From Pacificibacter marinus (GTDB lineage Bacteria; Pseudomonadota; Alphaproteobacteria; Rhodobacterales; Rhodobacteraceae), in NCBI RefSeq assembly GCF_900109555.1, contig NZ_FNZV01000007.1, positions 149,194 through 213,193 on the forward strand: 64,000 nucleotides of DNA, in the 5' to 3' direction. The position numbers and the translations under genes are program-made. The notes beneath the pieces are model-generated. The model was not told the origin of the DNA. It saw only the letters and a list, made by a program, of their open reading frames with translations, and did not search any database. Below are positions 51,438 through 61,212 of the stretch, one piece after another (the stretch's first letter is position 1; each line of letters begins with the position of its first letter).

Positions 51438-54143
51438 TTACCGCTTTTTGGTATGAACACGCGGCAAATCAATGCGAAACGATGCGCCACCTTGTCCCGG
51501 CAAATAGGAAATTGAGCCCCCCAAGTTGTCGACAATTTCCCGACAAATCGCGAGGCCAAGCCCTGCCCCACCCGCTTTGGCCTGATCGCTCAACCGAGAG
51601 AATTTTTCAAAAATAACTGTTTGATTTTGCGCGGGAATACCAATTCCGTTGTCGGTGAAATCCACTTGAATGTGATCGTTTTCTAAACGCCGCGCAGAAA
51701 TACGCAAAACAGGCGCATCGTTGACGCAGTATTTGCGTACATTTGCGACCAAATTTATAAACACCTGCGCCAAACGATCCGCGTCGGTTTCAATCGCAAT
51801 ATGTTCTGAAACCTCGTTGCGCTCAATAATCAAATCACGCCCTTCAAGCCCCTGTTCTGTGGCGACCAAAGCGCGATCGATCACATCGTGCAAATTGGTG
51901 CGAGACCAGTTGAGCGACACCTGCCCATTTTCCAAAACGGACAAATCCAGTAGATCATCTAACAAACGGGTCAAGCGCCGCGCCTCGTCGTGAATGATCC
52001 CTGAAAATCGTGTCAAACTTTCAGGGTCCATTTCCTCGGTCCCGGCACTTCCATCACGCAAAATTTCCGAAAAGGCGCGGATCGAGGTCATTGGTGTGCG
52101 CAACTCGTGCGAAATCTGGCTTAAAAATGCGTCTTTTTGAATCGATAAAACTGTAAGCTTTTCATTGGCTTCACGTAGCTTTCTGGCTGTGCGCGCAAGT
52201 TCTTCTGACTGCGCTTCAAGCTGACTTGAATGTTCCAGCAATTGCGCGGCTTCATCCGCCACAGCCATCAAATCTTCAACAGAAACCACAAGCCCGCCTG
52301 CAATCTGTCCCAGCATCGCATGGGCCGTTGCAGCACCAACAGAGCCCGCAAGTTCACGTTCTAGCCGTTCTAAAAACTGTGGCGTTGGATCAGGCAGATA
52401 GCCTTGTTTTCCTTGGGCGTCAGCTTCTGCATAAAACAAGGCTTGGGCTTCTGACGCGCCGATGATGCGCTGCGCCATCACCAACAGATCTTCGGCCTCG
52501 GCTGTGCCATGTGACCAACTGCGAGTGGACCCCGTGTGTTCAAAAATATTGACGAATTGTGCCCCTTGAAGTCGCTCAACAGGGCGCGGAAAGGACAGCA
52601 AAGACCCCACTATAAATGCGCCAGTGTTGAGCGCCAAAGACCACACGACAGCATGCACCACAGGATCAACGCCCTCGACCCCAAACAAGGCCTGAGGGCG
52701 CAACATATCAATGCCCCATGGTCCATGTGTCAAAAGATCAGTCGTAAACCCCGCGGCATCGCCAAACGAGGGCAAAAACATCGTATAGGCCCAGACAGTA
52801 AATCCAATCAGTAGCCCTGCAATGGCACCAGTGCGCGTGCCGCCACGCCAAAAAATTCCACCCAGCATTGCAGGTAAAACCTGTGCTATGCCTGTAAAAG
52901 AAATCAAACCAATTGCCGCCAGCGCTTCGGACCCTCCGGAAAAGTGGAAATAAAGATATCCAAGCGCCAAAACCCCCGCGATAGACAGCCTGCGCGACAG
53001 CAAAACCACAGAGCGCACATCACCAACCACAGTCGCGCCCTCTTTGCGTGATGACAGCCAAATGGGCATAACGATGTGGTTCGACACCATCGTCGACAAA
53101 GCAATCGCAGCAACAATAACCATGGATGTTGCCGATGAAAATCCACCCAAAAAGCTAAGAGTAGCAAGGGCTTGCTGATCGTACTTCAGAGGCAAAGTCA
53201 GCACGAACATATCTGGATTTGAGGTATCAGGCAGTACATCCAAGCCAACCACAGCTATCGGGATAACAAACAGAGACATGCCGAACAAGTAGAGCGGAAA
53301 GGCCCAGCTTGCGGTGAACAAATGCCGCTCTTCGGCGTTTTCAACCACCAAGACTTGGAACATTCGTGGCAACGTTAAGAACGCCGCGCCAGATAGGATC
53401 GTCAGGGTTAAAAAGCGTGTGCCATCAATATCGACATTGGTCACAGGCGACGCATCAATGCGTGCCAACATATCACTCACCCCATCGCCAATCCCCCAAA
53501 CCACAAAAATACCAACGCCCACAAGACCGAAGAATTTCACAATGGCTTCCAGCGCAATGGCCGTGACAACACCGTGGTGGCGTTCATTGGCATCCAGATT
53601 TCGGGTGCCGAACACGATGGTAAACAAAGCCAACCCTGCGGCAACCCAAAGCGCTGTGTTGTTCAAATCCGGCAGGACCAGACGACCTGGATTGGCCAAA
53701 CCAAAGACTGCGAAAGACAGTGCAACAGATTGAAGTTGCAGCGCAATATAGGGTGTTGTGCCGACCACTGCCAGCACAGTCACCAAGACACCCAAGGTCG
53801 TGGATTTTCCGTAGCGTGATGAAATGAGATCCGCTACAGAGGTGATGCGCTGGGTGCGGCCGATGCGCACGAGTTTGCGCAAAATCCACCACCACCCGAT
53901 CATCACCATCGTGGGTCCCATATAGATTGTCGCGAATTCCAAGCCCGAGCGCGCGGCATACCCCACCGCACCATAAAAGGTCCAAGCGGTGCAATATATC
54001 GACAAAGATAGAGTGTAGATCATAGGTGAGCGCAGCCAGCCAAGTTCCCCCCGCTCAGCGCGCTTTTCAGCCCAAAACGCGACTGCAAATAAAAATCCCG
54101 CATAACTTAAACACGCCAGAACAAGAATATTAAACGGCAGCAT
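51438..54143 (-). CDS. Sodium/solute symporter-STAC-histidine kinase (CrbS/CbrA type)
   Basis: A 901-residue hybrid. Residues about 1-520 are an SSF (SLC5) transporter fold with some 13 membrane segments (SPMIYTLSLSIYCTAWTFYG; LATLSFLGGFSSATSMVIVA). Then a STAC linker (RELAGSVGAATAHAMLGQIA, about 585-640), a coiled coil, HisKA with FLSQISHELRTPMTSIRAFS (His about 675) and HATPase (NLVANVRKYC, DNGIGIPAQNQ, GGAGLGLAICREIV). Relatives CrbS and CbrA control acetate and histidine/carbon use. No receiver domain; a separate regulator is two genes upstream. Start touches the preceding stop. Confidence 0.9.
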   Translation of the reverse strand: MLPFNILVLACLSYAGFLFAVAFWAEKRAERGELGWLRSPMIYTLSLSIYCTAWTFYGAVGYAARSGLEFATIYMGPTMVMIGWWWILRKLVRIGRTQRITSVADLISSRYGKSTTLGVLVTVLAVVGTTPYIALQLQSVALSFAVFGLANPGRLVLPDLNNTALWVAAGLALFTIVFGTRNLDANERHHGVVTAIALEAIVKFFGLVGVGIFVVWGIGDGVSDMLARIDASPVTNVDIDGTRFLTLTILSGAAFLTLPRMFQVLVVENAEERHLFTASWAFPLYLFGMSLFVIPIAVVGLDVLPDTSNPDMFVLTLPLKYDQQALATLSFLGGFSSATSMVIVAAIALSTMVSNHIVMPIWLSSRKEGATVVGDVRSVVLLSRRLSIAGVLALGYLYFHFSGGSEALAAIGLISFTGIAQVLPAMLGGIFWRGGTRTGAIAGLLIGFTVWAYTMFLPSFGDAAGFTTDLLTHGPWGIDMLRPQALFGVEGVDPVVHAVVWSLALNTGAFIVGSLLSFPRPVERLQGAQFVNIFEHTGSTRSWSHGTAEAEDLLVMAQRIIGASEAQALFYAEADAQGKQGYLPDPTPQFLERLERELAGSVGAATAHAMLGQIAGGLVVSVEDLMAVADEAAQLLEHSSQLEAQSEELARTARKLREANEKLTVLSIQKDAFLSQISHELRTPMTSIRAFSEILRDGSAGTEEMDPESLTRFSGIIHDEARRLTRLLDDLLDLSVLENGQVSLNWSRTNLHDVIDRALVATEQGLEGRDLIIERNEVSEHIAIETDADRLAQVFINLVANVRKYCVNDAPVLRISARRLENDHIQVDFTDNGIGIPAQNQTVIFEKFSRLSDQAKAGGAGLGLAICREIVDNLGGSISYLPGQGGASFRIDLPRVHTKKR

Positions 54144-54482
54144 CTAGAGATCTCCAGTGCCTTGATCGCCGCTTTGATCGCTTGTGGTCGTTTGCTTTGG
54201 TTCCCCAAAATCGCGACTGGCATCTTCAAGCGTTTCCGCCTTCATCAAAGCTCGCGCAATGAGACCCGAAATAACGATTGCGCCCAACCAAACACTGAAC
54301 ACATGCACATAGCCGCGCACACCGCCCCCGATGGGATCATCTTGACTGGAACCGCCCCAAAGCAAAGGCAGTAAATACAGTAAAAACAAAAAGATAGGCA
54401 AAAGTCTTTGCGCATCGATCAAACGCCTACGGCGATAAGATGACCGCGCCAGATACAGCGGAGAGCGCCCTGATTCAGCCAT
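54144..54482 (-). CDS. Small membrane protein of the symporter-kinase operon
   Basis: A 112-residue protein. A basic N-terminus (SPLYLARSSYRRRRLIDAQR) is followed by two hydrophobic segments (LLPIFLFLLYLLPLLW; YVHVFSVWLGAIVISGLIAR) and an acidic tail. ATG 54482 overlaps the receiver gene by 8 bases and its stop directly precedes the kinase ATG. It may be a partner of the SSF domain, like DUF485/DUF4212 proteins of acetate symporters, but no family match is claimed. Confidence 0.68.
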   Translation of the reverse strand: MAESGRSPLYLARSSYRRRRLIDAQRLLPIFLFLLYLLPLLWGGSSQDDPIGGGVRGYVHVFSVWLGAIVISGLIARALMKAETLEDASRDFGEPKQTTTSDQSGDQGTGDL

Positions 54483-54879
54483 CACCAGAGACATCCACAA
54501 CCGGCGCATCGCCCGCAGCCATCAGCCCGTTCACGGCATCCAACATACCAGAATTTGAAAACGGTTTTGTCATAAAAGCAGACACGCCCGCCGCTTGCGC
54601 CATGTCGCGGTCTTTCTTTTGACCCCGCGCGGTGAGCATCAAAATGGGCAAAGCCGCATGTTCAGGATCGGCGCGCAGATCGCGCAAAATATCAAAACCC
54701 GATTTGCCGGGCAGCATCACATCAAGAATGACGATATCTGGTTGTTTCGCGTTCACGGCCCCGACAGCACTGGCGCCATCAGAATGAGTTTCCACAATCC
54801 ATCCGTCCCGCGACAAGATAAATCTAATCGCCTCAATAATGTTTGGTTCGTCTTCGATCAGCAGGACACGCTTGCCCAT
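54475..54879 (-). CDS. Single-domain response regulator
   Basis: A 134-residue receiver domain starting MGKRVLLIEDEPNIIEAIRF, with GAGGAGGAAG upstream. Phospho-Asp in PDIVILDVMLPGKSGFDILR (about 53), Thr in ILMLTARG and Lys in AFMTKPFSNSGML (about 104). No output domain, so it signals through protein contact or phosphotransfer. Natural partner of the symporter-kinase. Confidence 0.9.
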   Translation of the reverse strand: MGKRVLLIEDEPNIIEAIRFILSRDGWIVETHSDGASAVGAVNAKQPDIVILDVMLPGKSGFDILRDLRADPEHAALPILMLTARGQKKDRDMAQAAGVSAFMTKPFSNSGMLDAVNGLMAAGDAPVVDVSGDG

Positions 54880-54957
54880 AGCCGACTTCCTCCTCCTCAA
54901 GATCAGACAGTTATTACGCGCTCAGAGCGTTAAGTCAAAAGCGTTCTTTGGAATATG

Positions 54958-56364
54958 TCACGACACCTCATTCAAAAAAGAACTACCAACATCCCCAGAC
55001 AGCAAAGATGGCTCACGCCGCGCAGGGCATTTGACCCGCGCACACACACGGCAATTGGTACCAACTTCGACAATATCCCCCACGTTTTGCGACGGACGCG
55101 CAGATCGCGCGGCAGCATCCATAACGGCATCTATGGGCACGAAAAGCATCGTGGCTTCGACCACCTCAGGCGCGTCAAAGCCCGATGGCACCACGGGTTG
55201 GCAGACGGCATAGGCCAAAAACTGTCGTGGCGGTTGCCCCATATGTTCAATGACCCGGCGCACGGGCGACAAAGGCCGCAGCAAAGCTTGATACAGCGGC
55301 CAAAGCGGGCACGCCGCGCCGAACCGCGGTGGCGCAAAGCCATCAAGTGGCTTGCGAAAGGTTAATGTGCCTGATCCATCACAGGTGACCAACCCCAATG
55401 CCGCGCGTCCCTCAGCCGCTGGCAAGGTGGCAAGTCTACGCATAGCTGCTGCTAAATCTGCGCCAGTGCGTTGTGCCAAAGCTGCAGGATCGGGGCCAAA
55501 ATCGGCCAAAACCGCTTCGACGTCCCCCATAGGCATCGCCGCCGCATCCCGCCGCGCACGTTCAAGCCATTGTGCAGCCAAAGCTCGAGCCGCGGGCGAA
55601 GTCAGCATATCACTTTGCGCGCTCTTATCTAAAGGCGTGACCTCATCGCCAGCTATGCCACCCCCCGCCGATATCGGTGTCTCTAGCGCGTTTTCAGGCA
55701 GCGCGTAGGCCGTGCTGGCCAACCAGCTTTCCACCTCATCCAAAGGCGCATTGGGCGCTTCATCTGCTTTGCCGACTGTATCAAGATAGCTCACCAAAGC
55801 CTGCGATCCTGTCGCAAGGCGTTGACTGTCTTCATACATATTGCGGTGAAACCGCACCTGCCAATCGGGATCAATGTCATCGCCAGCATTTAAAATACCA
55901 GCGGTGGACCGAATTGCGGTGACCGTAGACAATACTTCATGCAAGGCGTCAGATAAAAAGGGGTCATGCGCCAAACGATCACTGAGGGCCTCAACGCGGC
56001 GCTCAAGCAGCGTGATTTGTTCGCGTTGTTGCGCCACCAAGCCCGCCCAGCCGGGAAAGCGGCCTGCAAATTCTTCAATCCGGTCAGTTTCAATGGGATC
56101 GTTCAGCGCTGCGCTTTCTGCGGCGGCACCTTGCAACGCATCAATCAGCGGCGCATGTGCACCCTCTGTTAAGGCTGCAAGCTCTACGTTGAGTTCACGC
56201 GCAAGATCAACAAGAAGCTTGCCCCCGATTCTACGGCGGTTGTGTTCAATTAGGTTAAGATATGCAGGTGAAATACCAACGCTACGAGCCAAATCAGCCT
56301 GCTTTAGCCCCTCAAGAGAGCGGCGTTCGCGTATTCGTGTCCCTGTGAGGGCTGATCGTGGCAT
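54958..56364 (-). CDS. Short-chain fatty acyl-CoA regulator (XRE, ScfR/PrpR/RamB type)
   Basis: A 468-residue regulator. HTH_XRE at about 9-65 (IRERRSLEGLKQADLARSVG; SPAYLNLIEHNRRRIGGKLL), a central helical part, and the family C-terminal domain: GAACPLWPLYQALLRP (about 365) and the Cys cluster GTNCRVCARVKCPARREP near the end, likely binding 4Fe-4S as in mycobacterial PrpR. Relatives respond to acetyl- or propionyl-CoA and control acetate/propionate genes. Divergent from the ABC transporter/acs operon. Confidence 0.88.
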   Translation of the reverse strand: MPRSALTGTRIRERRSLEGLKQADLARSVGISPAYLNLIEHNRRRIGGKLLVDLARELNVELAALTEGAHAPLIDALQGAAAESAALNDPIETDRIEEFAGRFPGWAGLVAQQREQITLLERRVEALSDRLAHDPFLSDALHEVLSTVTAIRSTAGILNAGDDIDPDWQVRFHRNMYEDSQRLATGSQALVSYLDTVGKADEAPNAPLDEVESWLASTAYALPENALETPISAGGGIAGDEVTPLDKSAQSDMLTSPAARALAAQWLERARRDAAAMPMGDVEAVLADFGPDPAALAQRTGADLAAAMRRLATLPAAEGRAALGLVTCDGSGTLTFRKPLDGFAPPRFGAACPLWPLYQALLRPLSPVRRVIEHMGQPPRQFLAYAVCQPVVPSGFDAPEVVEATMLFVPIDAVMDAAARSARPSQNVGDIVEVGTNCRVCARVKCPARREPSLLSGDVGSSFLNEVS

Positions 56365-56474
56365 AGTTTATCCCTGCTTTTTTCGTGTTTTTTCAAAGAC
56401 TTTCTGCACCCGCACGGGTCAATTGCTGCAAGTGCGCGAAAATAGATTTACAAATCAAACGATATCGTTGTGTA

Positions 56475-56500
56475 TTTGTTAACAAAAAAACCGTTTAAAC
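56475..56500. promoter_or_regulatory. Palindromes between the ScfR-like regulator and the ABC operon
   Basis: TTTGTTAACAAA (56475-56486, perfect 12-base palindrome) is followed by GTTTAAAC (56493-56500, perfect). Both lie in the 282-base divergent region and share the TTTRNAACAAA look. Candidate operators for the regulator. Confidence 0.45.
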
Positions 56501-56646
56501 AAAAGCACTTGTTGAGTCATTTTCACTTCGCACGCAATACTTGAGCATCCTGTTAACAGCTCAATCGTTAAGGGCGAGGCAGGAAACGCAATACCAGCGC
56601 GAGGAGGCGCGGGTCTTGCGGACTGAAACCCTAAGGGAGGATTTCC

Positions 56647-57990
56647 ATGTCCAATTCACTTCTCACGCGTCGTGGGCTGCTTAAGACAAGCGCCGTCGCT
56701 GGCGCGGGTCTAGCACTGCCAACGATTTTCACATCGGGCGCATCTGCGTTCACCAACGATCCGACGGGCAGCACTGTGACGCTTGGCTTCAACGTGCCAC
56801 AATCTGGTGCCTATGCTGATGAGGGCGCAGATGAATTGCGCGCTTACGAACTTGCTGTTGAGCACCTCAATGGTGGCGGCGATGGCGGTATGCTGAACAC
56901 GTTCAGCTCCAAAGCGCTCGAAGGCAACGGTATTCTTGGTAAAAAAGTCGAGTTCGTCACAGGCGACACGCAAACCAAATCTGATGCGGCACGTGCATCT
57001 GCCAAATCCATGATTGAAAAAGACGGCGCAGTGATGATCACTGGCGGCTCTTCTTCTGGTGTTGCTATTGCTGTTCAGGGTCTTTGCCAAGAAGCTGGCG
57101 TGATCTTTATGGCGGGTCTTACCCACTCAAATGACACCACTGGCAAAGACAAAAAAGCCAATGGTTTCCGTCACTTCTTTAACGCTTATATGTCAGCAGC
57201 AGCGCTCGCACCTGTGTTGAAAAACCTCTATGGTTCCGATCGCAAGGCTTACCACCTGACTGCTGATTACTCATGGGGTTGGACGCAAGAAGAATCGATT
57301 GCTGCGGCCACCGAAGCTATGGGTTGGCAGACAGTTGAGAAAGTGCGCACACCACTGGGTGCTGGCGATTTCTCATCCTATATCGCACCTGTTTTGAACT
57401 CTGGCGCAGATGTTTTGGTCTTGAACCACTACGGTGGGGACATGGTCAACTCTTTGACAAACGCGGTACAATTTGGCCTGCGTGACAAGCAAGTGAACGG
57501 CAAGAACTTTGAAATCGTTGTTCCATTGTACTCACGTTTGATGGCGCGCGGCGCTGGCAAAAACGTTGCTGGTATCCACGGATCCACGAACTGGCATTGG
57601 TCTTTGCAAGACGACGCATCCAAAGCATTCGTGAAATCATTCGGCACGAAATACGGCTTCCCACCGTCCCAGGCGGCACACACAGTGTACTGTCAGACGT
57701 TGCTTTACGCGGATGCTGTGGCACGTGGCGGATCGTTCAACCCATGTGCGGTTGGCGAAGCTCTCGAAGGGTTCGAATTCGACGGTTTGGGCAACGGTCC
57801 AACACTTTACCGTGCAGACGATCACCAGTGCTTCAAAGACGTTCTGGTTGTGCGCGGGAAAGAAAACCCAACATCCGAATTCGATCTTTTGGAAATTGTG
57901 GAAGTCACACCTGCGGCACAAGTCACATACCCAGCAGACCACCCAATGTTTGCGGGCGGTGCACTGGGCGCATGTAACCCAGGCGCATAA
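56647..57990 (+). CDS. ABC transporter substrate-binding protein (LivJ/AmiC-like)
   Basis: A 447-residue periplasmic protein with a Tat signal (TRRGLLKTSAVAGAGLALPT, twin Arg at 8-9). The ligand-binding fold follows (VTLGFNVPQSGAYADEGADE; ITGGSSSGVAIAVQGLCQEA; YHLTADYSWGWTQEESIAAA). It is first in an operon of two permeases, two ATPases and acs; AAGGGAGG precedes its ATG. Neighbours point to a short-chain carboxylate or related ligand and not an amino acid. Four late cysteines may form disulfides. Confidence 0.88.
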   Translation: MSNSLLTRRGLLKTSAVAGAGLALPTIFTSGASAFTNDPTGSTVTLGFNVPQSGAYADEGADELRAYELAVEHLNGGGDGGMLNTFSSKALEGNGILGKKVEFVTGDTQTKSDAARASAKSMIEKDGAVMITGGSSSGVAIAVQGLCQEAGVIFMAGLTHSNDTTGKDKKANGFRHFFNAYMSAAALAPVLKNLYGSDRKAYHLTADYSWGWTQEESIAAATEAMGWQTVEKVRTPLGAGDFSSYIAPVLNSGADVLVLNHYGGDMVNSLTNAVQFGLRDKQVNGKNFEIVVPLYSRLMARGAGKNVAGIHGSTNWHWSLQDDASKAFVKSFGTKYGFPPSQAAHTVYCQTLLYADAVARGGSFNPCAVGEALEGFEFDGLGNGPTLYRADDHQCFKDVLVVRGKENPTSEFDLLEIVEVTPAAQVTYPADHPMFAGGALGACNPGA

Positions 57991-58012
57991 GCTTCGGTTT
58001 TTGCAAAACACA

Positions 58013-58041
58013 GGCTGGACGCGTGCATCACGCGCCCAGCC
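58013..58041 (+). promoter_or_regulatory. Strong stem-loop after the binding-protein gene
   Basis: GGCTGG-A-CGCGTG pairs with CACGCG-C-CCAGCC across CAT (one mismatch). No U run follows. A second hairpin CAAGATC/GATCTTG lies at 58109-58125. Probably protects the binding-protein message relative to the permease part. Confidence 0.65.
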
Positions 58042-58169
58042 AACACAATAAAAAAAGACAATACTGACAGTAACACACTCAAATTCCACACAAAACGGCA
58101 CTCAGCCTCAAGATCAACGATCTTGGGACATGGGAAAGCTACGTGGAAAGAAATGAACAGGTGGGGACG

Positions 58170-59201
58170 ATGGACGCCATCCTATTGCAGGTCCTTAATG
58201 GACTCGACAAGGGCTCGGCCTACGCGCTAATCGCGCTGGGGCTTACACTAATTTTCGGCACGCTTGGCGTGGTCAACTTTGCACACGGCGCGATTTTCAT
58301 GATCGGCGCTTTTTGTGCTGTCACGCTCTCGCGCATTTTGTCGCTCTCGTTTGAAACGATCGATCCGACAAAGGTCGACTTTTTGGGCAATCCTGCCACC
58401 ATTAAGACCCCCTATGTCGAGGCTTGGTTTGGTCCCGAATTTGGTGGGGCTTTGATCGACTGGGCTGTGCCCTTGGCGATCTTATTTTCCATTCCCATTA
58501 TGATTGCTGTTGGCTTTATTATGGAACGCGGGCTGATCAAACATTTCTACAAACGCCCCCATGCGGATCAAATCCTTGTGACCTTTGGCCTTGCGATTGT
58601 TTTGCAGGAAGTGATCAAATACTTTTACGGTGCCAACCCGATTTCGACCCCTGCCCCCGAGGTGTTCAAAGGGTCGTTTGATTTTGGGGCGATGTTTGGG
58701 TTTGATCCAAACGTGATCATCTACCCGTATTGGCGCATGGTTTACTTTCTCTTTGCAGCTGTGGTCATTGGCGCGGTGTTTTCATTCTTGCGCTTCACCA
58801 CCTTCGGCATGGTCGTGCGCGCCGGCATGGCAGACCGCGAAACGGTTGGCTTGCTTGGAATCGATATCGACCGCCGATTCACCATTATGTTCGGTCTTGC
58901 TGCCGCAGTCGCGGGCATGGCGGGCGTGATGTACGCGCCTATATTGAGCCCCAATTATCACATGGGCATGGACTTTTTGGTGCTGTCATTCGTTGTGGTT
59001 GTGGTCGGCGGCATGGGCAGTTTGCCCGGCGCTGTGGCGGCTGGGTTCTTGCTTGGCGTGCTTGAGAGCTTTGCCTCTATGAACGAAATCAAATCTATCA
59101 TCCCCGGCATCGACCAGATCATCATCTACGTCGTCGCCATCATCATCTTGCTGACCCGTCCACGCGGTCTGCTGGGCAAACGCGGCGTGATGGAGGAGTA
59201 A
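58170..59201 (+). CDS. ABC transporter permease, LivH type
   Basis: A 343-residue inner-membrane protein. Start MDAILLQVLNGLDKGSAYAL, then GLTLIFGTLGVVNFAHGAIF, the LivH hallmark, and AAVAGMAGVMYAPILSPNYH and GGMGSLPGAVAAGFLLGVLE in the C-terminal half. ATG 58170 is chosen over GTG 58143 as it matches the usual start. Operates with the LivM-type permease 3 bases downstream. Confidence 0.9.
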   Translation: MDAILLQVLNGLDKGSAYALIALGLTLIFGTLGVVNFAHGAIFMIGAFCAVTLSRILSLSFETIDPTKVDFLGNPATIKTPYVEAWFGPEFGGALIDWAVPLAILFSIPIMIAVGFIMERGLIKHFYKRPHADQILVTFGLAIVLQEVIKYFYGANPISTPAPEVFKGSFDFGAMFGFDPNVIIYPYWRMVYFLFAAVVIGAVFSFLRFTTFGMVVRAGMADRETVGLLGIDIDRRFTIMFGLAAAVAGMAGVMYAPILSPNYHMGMDFLVLSFVVVVVGGMGSLPGAVAAGFLLGVLESFASMNEIKSIIPGIDQIIIYVVAIIILLTRPRGLLGKRGVMEE

Positions 59202-59204
59202 ACC

Positions 59205-60428
59205 ATGCTTGGATTAAACAAAACTGACTCAAAATTCTTGCTTATCGTGATCTTGCTCACGATTTTCACACCAATCCTCATGCAACCCTTCGCTGCGAAT
59301 TCTGGTCTGGACCAATTCAATGGTGGATATCCTGATTTGATGCAAAAAGTTGCCATTTTTGGCATCTTTGCTGTGGGTTTTAACATTCTGTTCGGTCTCA
59401 CCGGCTATCTGTCCTTTGGCCACGCTGCCTTTTTGGGCATAGGGTCTTATGCCGCCGTTTGGATGTTCAAACTTCTAACAATGAACGTGATCCCAGCCAT
59501 TCTTTTGGCGATGATCGTGTCTGGACTTTTGGCGGTGGTGATCGGTTATATTTCACTGCGCCGCTCAGGGATTTACTTTTCAATTCTGACACTTGCCTTT
59601 GCTCAGATGTGCTACAAGATGGCCTATTCCGTGCTGACCCCGATCACAAATGGTGAGACAGGCTTGCAGTTGTCGCTCAGCGATCCACGCGTTTTGGATG
59701 GTGCCACGACAAGCACATCTTTGCCTGTGACCAACATCTTTGGCCTTGCGATGAACAGCTCATACAAAGTCGAAGCCCTAAACCGCGTGTTCACCTTTAA
59801 TGTCGGCTTCTATTTTTGTGCCATCATCGCGATCATTGCGTTTTATGTTGCCATCCGCCTGTTTAGGTCGCCCTTTGGCATGATGCTACGGGCCGTAAAA
59901 TCGAACCAACAACGCATGAATTACATGGGTTTGAACACCAAGCCCTACACTTTGGCAGCTTTCGTGATCTCTGGCATGTATGCTGGTCTTGCGGGTGGCT
60001 TGCTGGCGGCTATGGACCCTTTAGCGGGTGCTGATCGGATGCTTTGGACCGCCTCTGGCGAGGTTGTCATCATGACCATCCTTGGCGGCGCAGGCACCTT
60101 GATGGGGCCAGTTTTGGGCGCAGGTGTGATCAAATACCTTGAAAACATCTTTTCCAAAATCAACGAAACCGTTCTGCATTCTTGGTTCCACTGGTTGCCT
60201 GATGGCATCGAAGAAGTTGTCGTTTGGATTTTTGCACGCTTCACGGGCGAAGGCTGGCACCTGACACTTGGCATCACCTTTATGCTTGTGGTGACGTTCT
60301 TGCCGGGTGGCTTGGTCGAGGGCCTCAAACGCCTAGCACGCCTTGCGCGCAAGGGACGTAAAAAGACCGATAAGTTCGATGAAAGTGATCCAGATCACAC
60401 CCCCCCACCGTCCAAACACGTCGTTTAA
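59205..60428 (+). CDS. ABC transporter permease, LivM type
   Basis: A 407-residue permease with about ten membrane segments: [20 protein letters not shown] then [12 protein letters not shown] (about 50-85), the loop [20 protein letters not shown] (about 225) and [20 protein letters not shown]. The charged C-terminal tail ([13 protein letters not shown]) is cytoplasmic. Starts 3 bases after the LivH stop and ends 13 bases before the ATPase ATG. Confidence 0.9.
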   Translation: MLGLNKTDSKFLLIVILLTIFTPILMQPFAANSGLDQFNGGYPDLMQKVAIFGIFAVGFNILFGLTGYLSFGHAAFLGIGSYAAVWMFKLLTMNVIPAILLAMIVSGLLAVVIGYISLRRSGIYFSILTLAFAQMCYKMAYSVLTPITNGETGLQLSLSDPRVLDGATTSTSLPVTNIFGLAMNSSYKVEALNRVFTFNVGFYFCAIIAIIAFYVAIRLFRSPFGMMLRAVKSNQQRMNYMGLNTKPYTLAAFVISGMYAGLAGGLLAAMDPLAGADRMLWTASGEVVIMTILGGAGTLMGPVLGAGVIKYLENIFSKINETVLHSWFHWLPDGIEEVVVWIFARFTGEGWHLTLGITFMLVVTFLPGGLVEGLKRLARLARKGRKKTDKFDESDPDHTPPPSKHVV

Positions 60429-60441
60429 GGAGACATCAGAT

Positions 60442-61203
60442 ATGGGAATTCTTGAAGTCAAAGGCGTTGGAAAACGGTTCGGCGGTCTGCAAGCGTTGGG
60501 AGACGTCAATCTCTCGGTGCAGGAGAACACGGTCCACGCCATCATCGGGCCAAACGGGGCGGGCAAATCAACGTTGCTCAACTGTTTGGTCGGAAAGCTC
60601 ATCCCTGATACAGGGTCTGTCACCTTTGATGGGCAGTCTGTTCTGGGGCGAAAGCCACATGAAATCAACCAGATGGGCATCAGTCGCGTGTTCCAAACGC
60701 CTGAGATATTTGGTGATCTCACAGTAATGGAAAACGTGCTGATCCCCTGCTTTGCCAAACGCGATGGTTCGTTTCGCATGCACGCCTATGAGAGCATCGA
60801 ACAAGAACCGGACATTCTGCAAAAAGCAGAACAAATGCTGATTGATGTCAATATGATCGACAAACGTCATATGAATGGATCGTCTTTGTCACGCGGTGAT
60901 AAACGTCGCCTTGAGATGGCTATGTGTTTGGTGCAAGACCCGCGCCTATTGTTGCTTGATGAGCCAACAGCCGGCATGGCGCGTGCTGATACAAACAACA
61001 CCATCGACTTGCTTAAAGAAATCAAAGAACAGCGCGATATCACCATGGCGATCATCGAACACGACATGCATGTGGTGTTTTCCCTTGCTGATCGCATCAC
61101 CGTTTTGGCCCAAGGCACCCCTCTGGTCGAGGACACGCCGGACAACATCAAAGGCCACCCAAAGGTTAAAGAAGCCTACTTGGGCGAAACGCAGGAAGTT
61201 TAG
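60442..61203 (+). CDS. ABC transporter ATP-binding protein, LivG type
   Basis: A 253-residue ATPase. Walker A GPNGAGKSTLL (about 36-46), Q-loop FQTPEIFGDLTVMENVL, a signature-like SSLSRGDKRRLEMAM in place of LSGGQ (about 147-161), Walker B RLLLLDEPTAGMAR and switch His IEHDMHVV. Start MGILEVKGVGKRFGG preceded by AAGGAGA. Confidence 0.93.
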   Translation: MGILEVKGVGKRFGGLQALGDVNLSVQENTVHAIIGPNGAGKSTLLNCLVGKLIPDTGSVTFDGQSVLGRKPHEINQMGISRVFQTPEIFGDLTVMENVLIPCFAKRDGSFRMHAYESIEQEPDILQKAEQMLIDVNMIDKRHMNGSSLSRGDKRRLEMAMCLVQDPRLLLLDEPTAGMARADTNNTIDLLKEIKEQRDITMAIIEHDMHVVFSLADRITVLAQGTPLVEDTPDNIKGHPKVKEAYLGETQEV

Positions 61204-61212
61204 GAGCGCATC

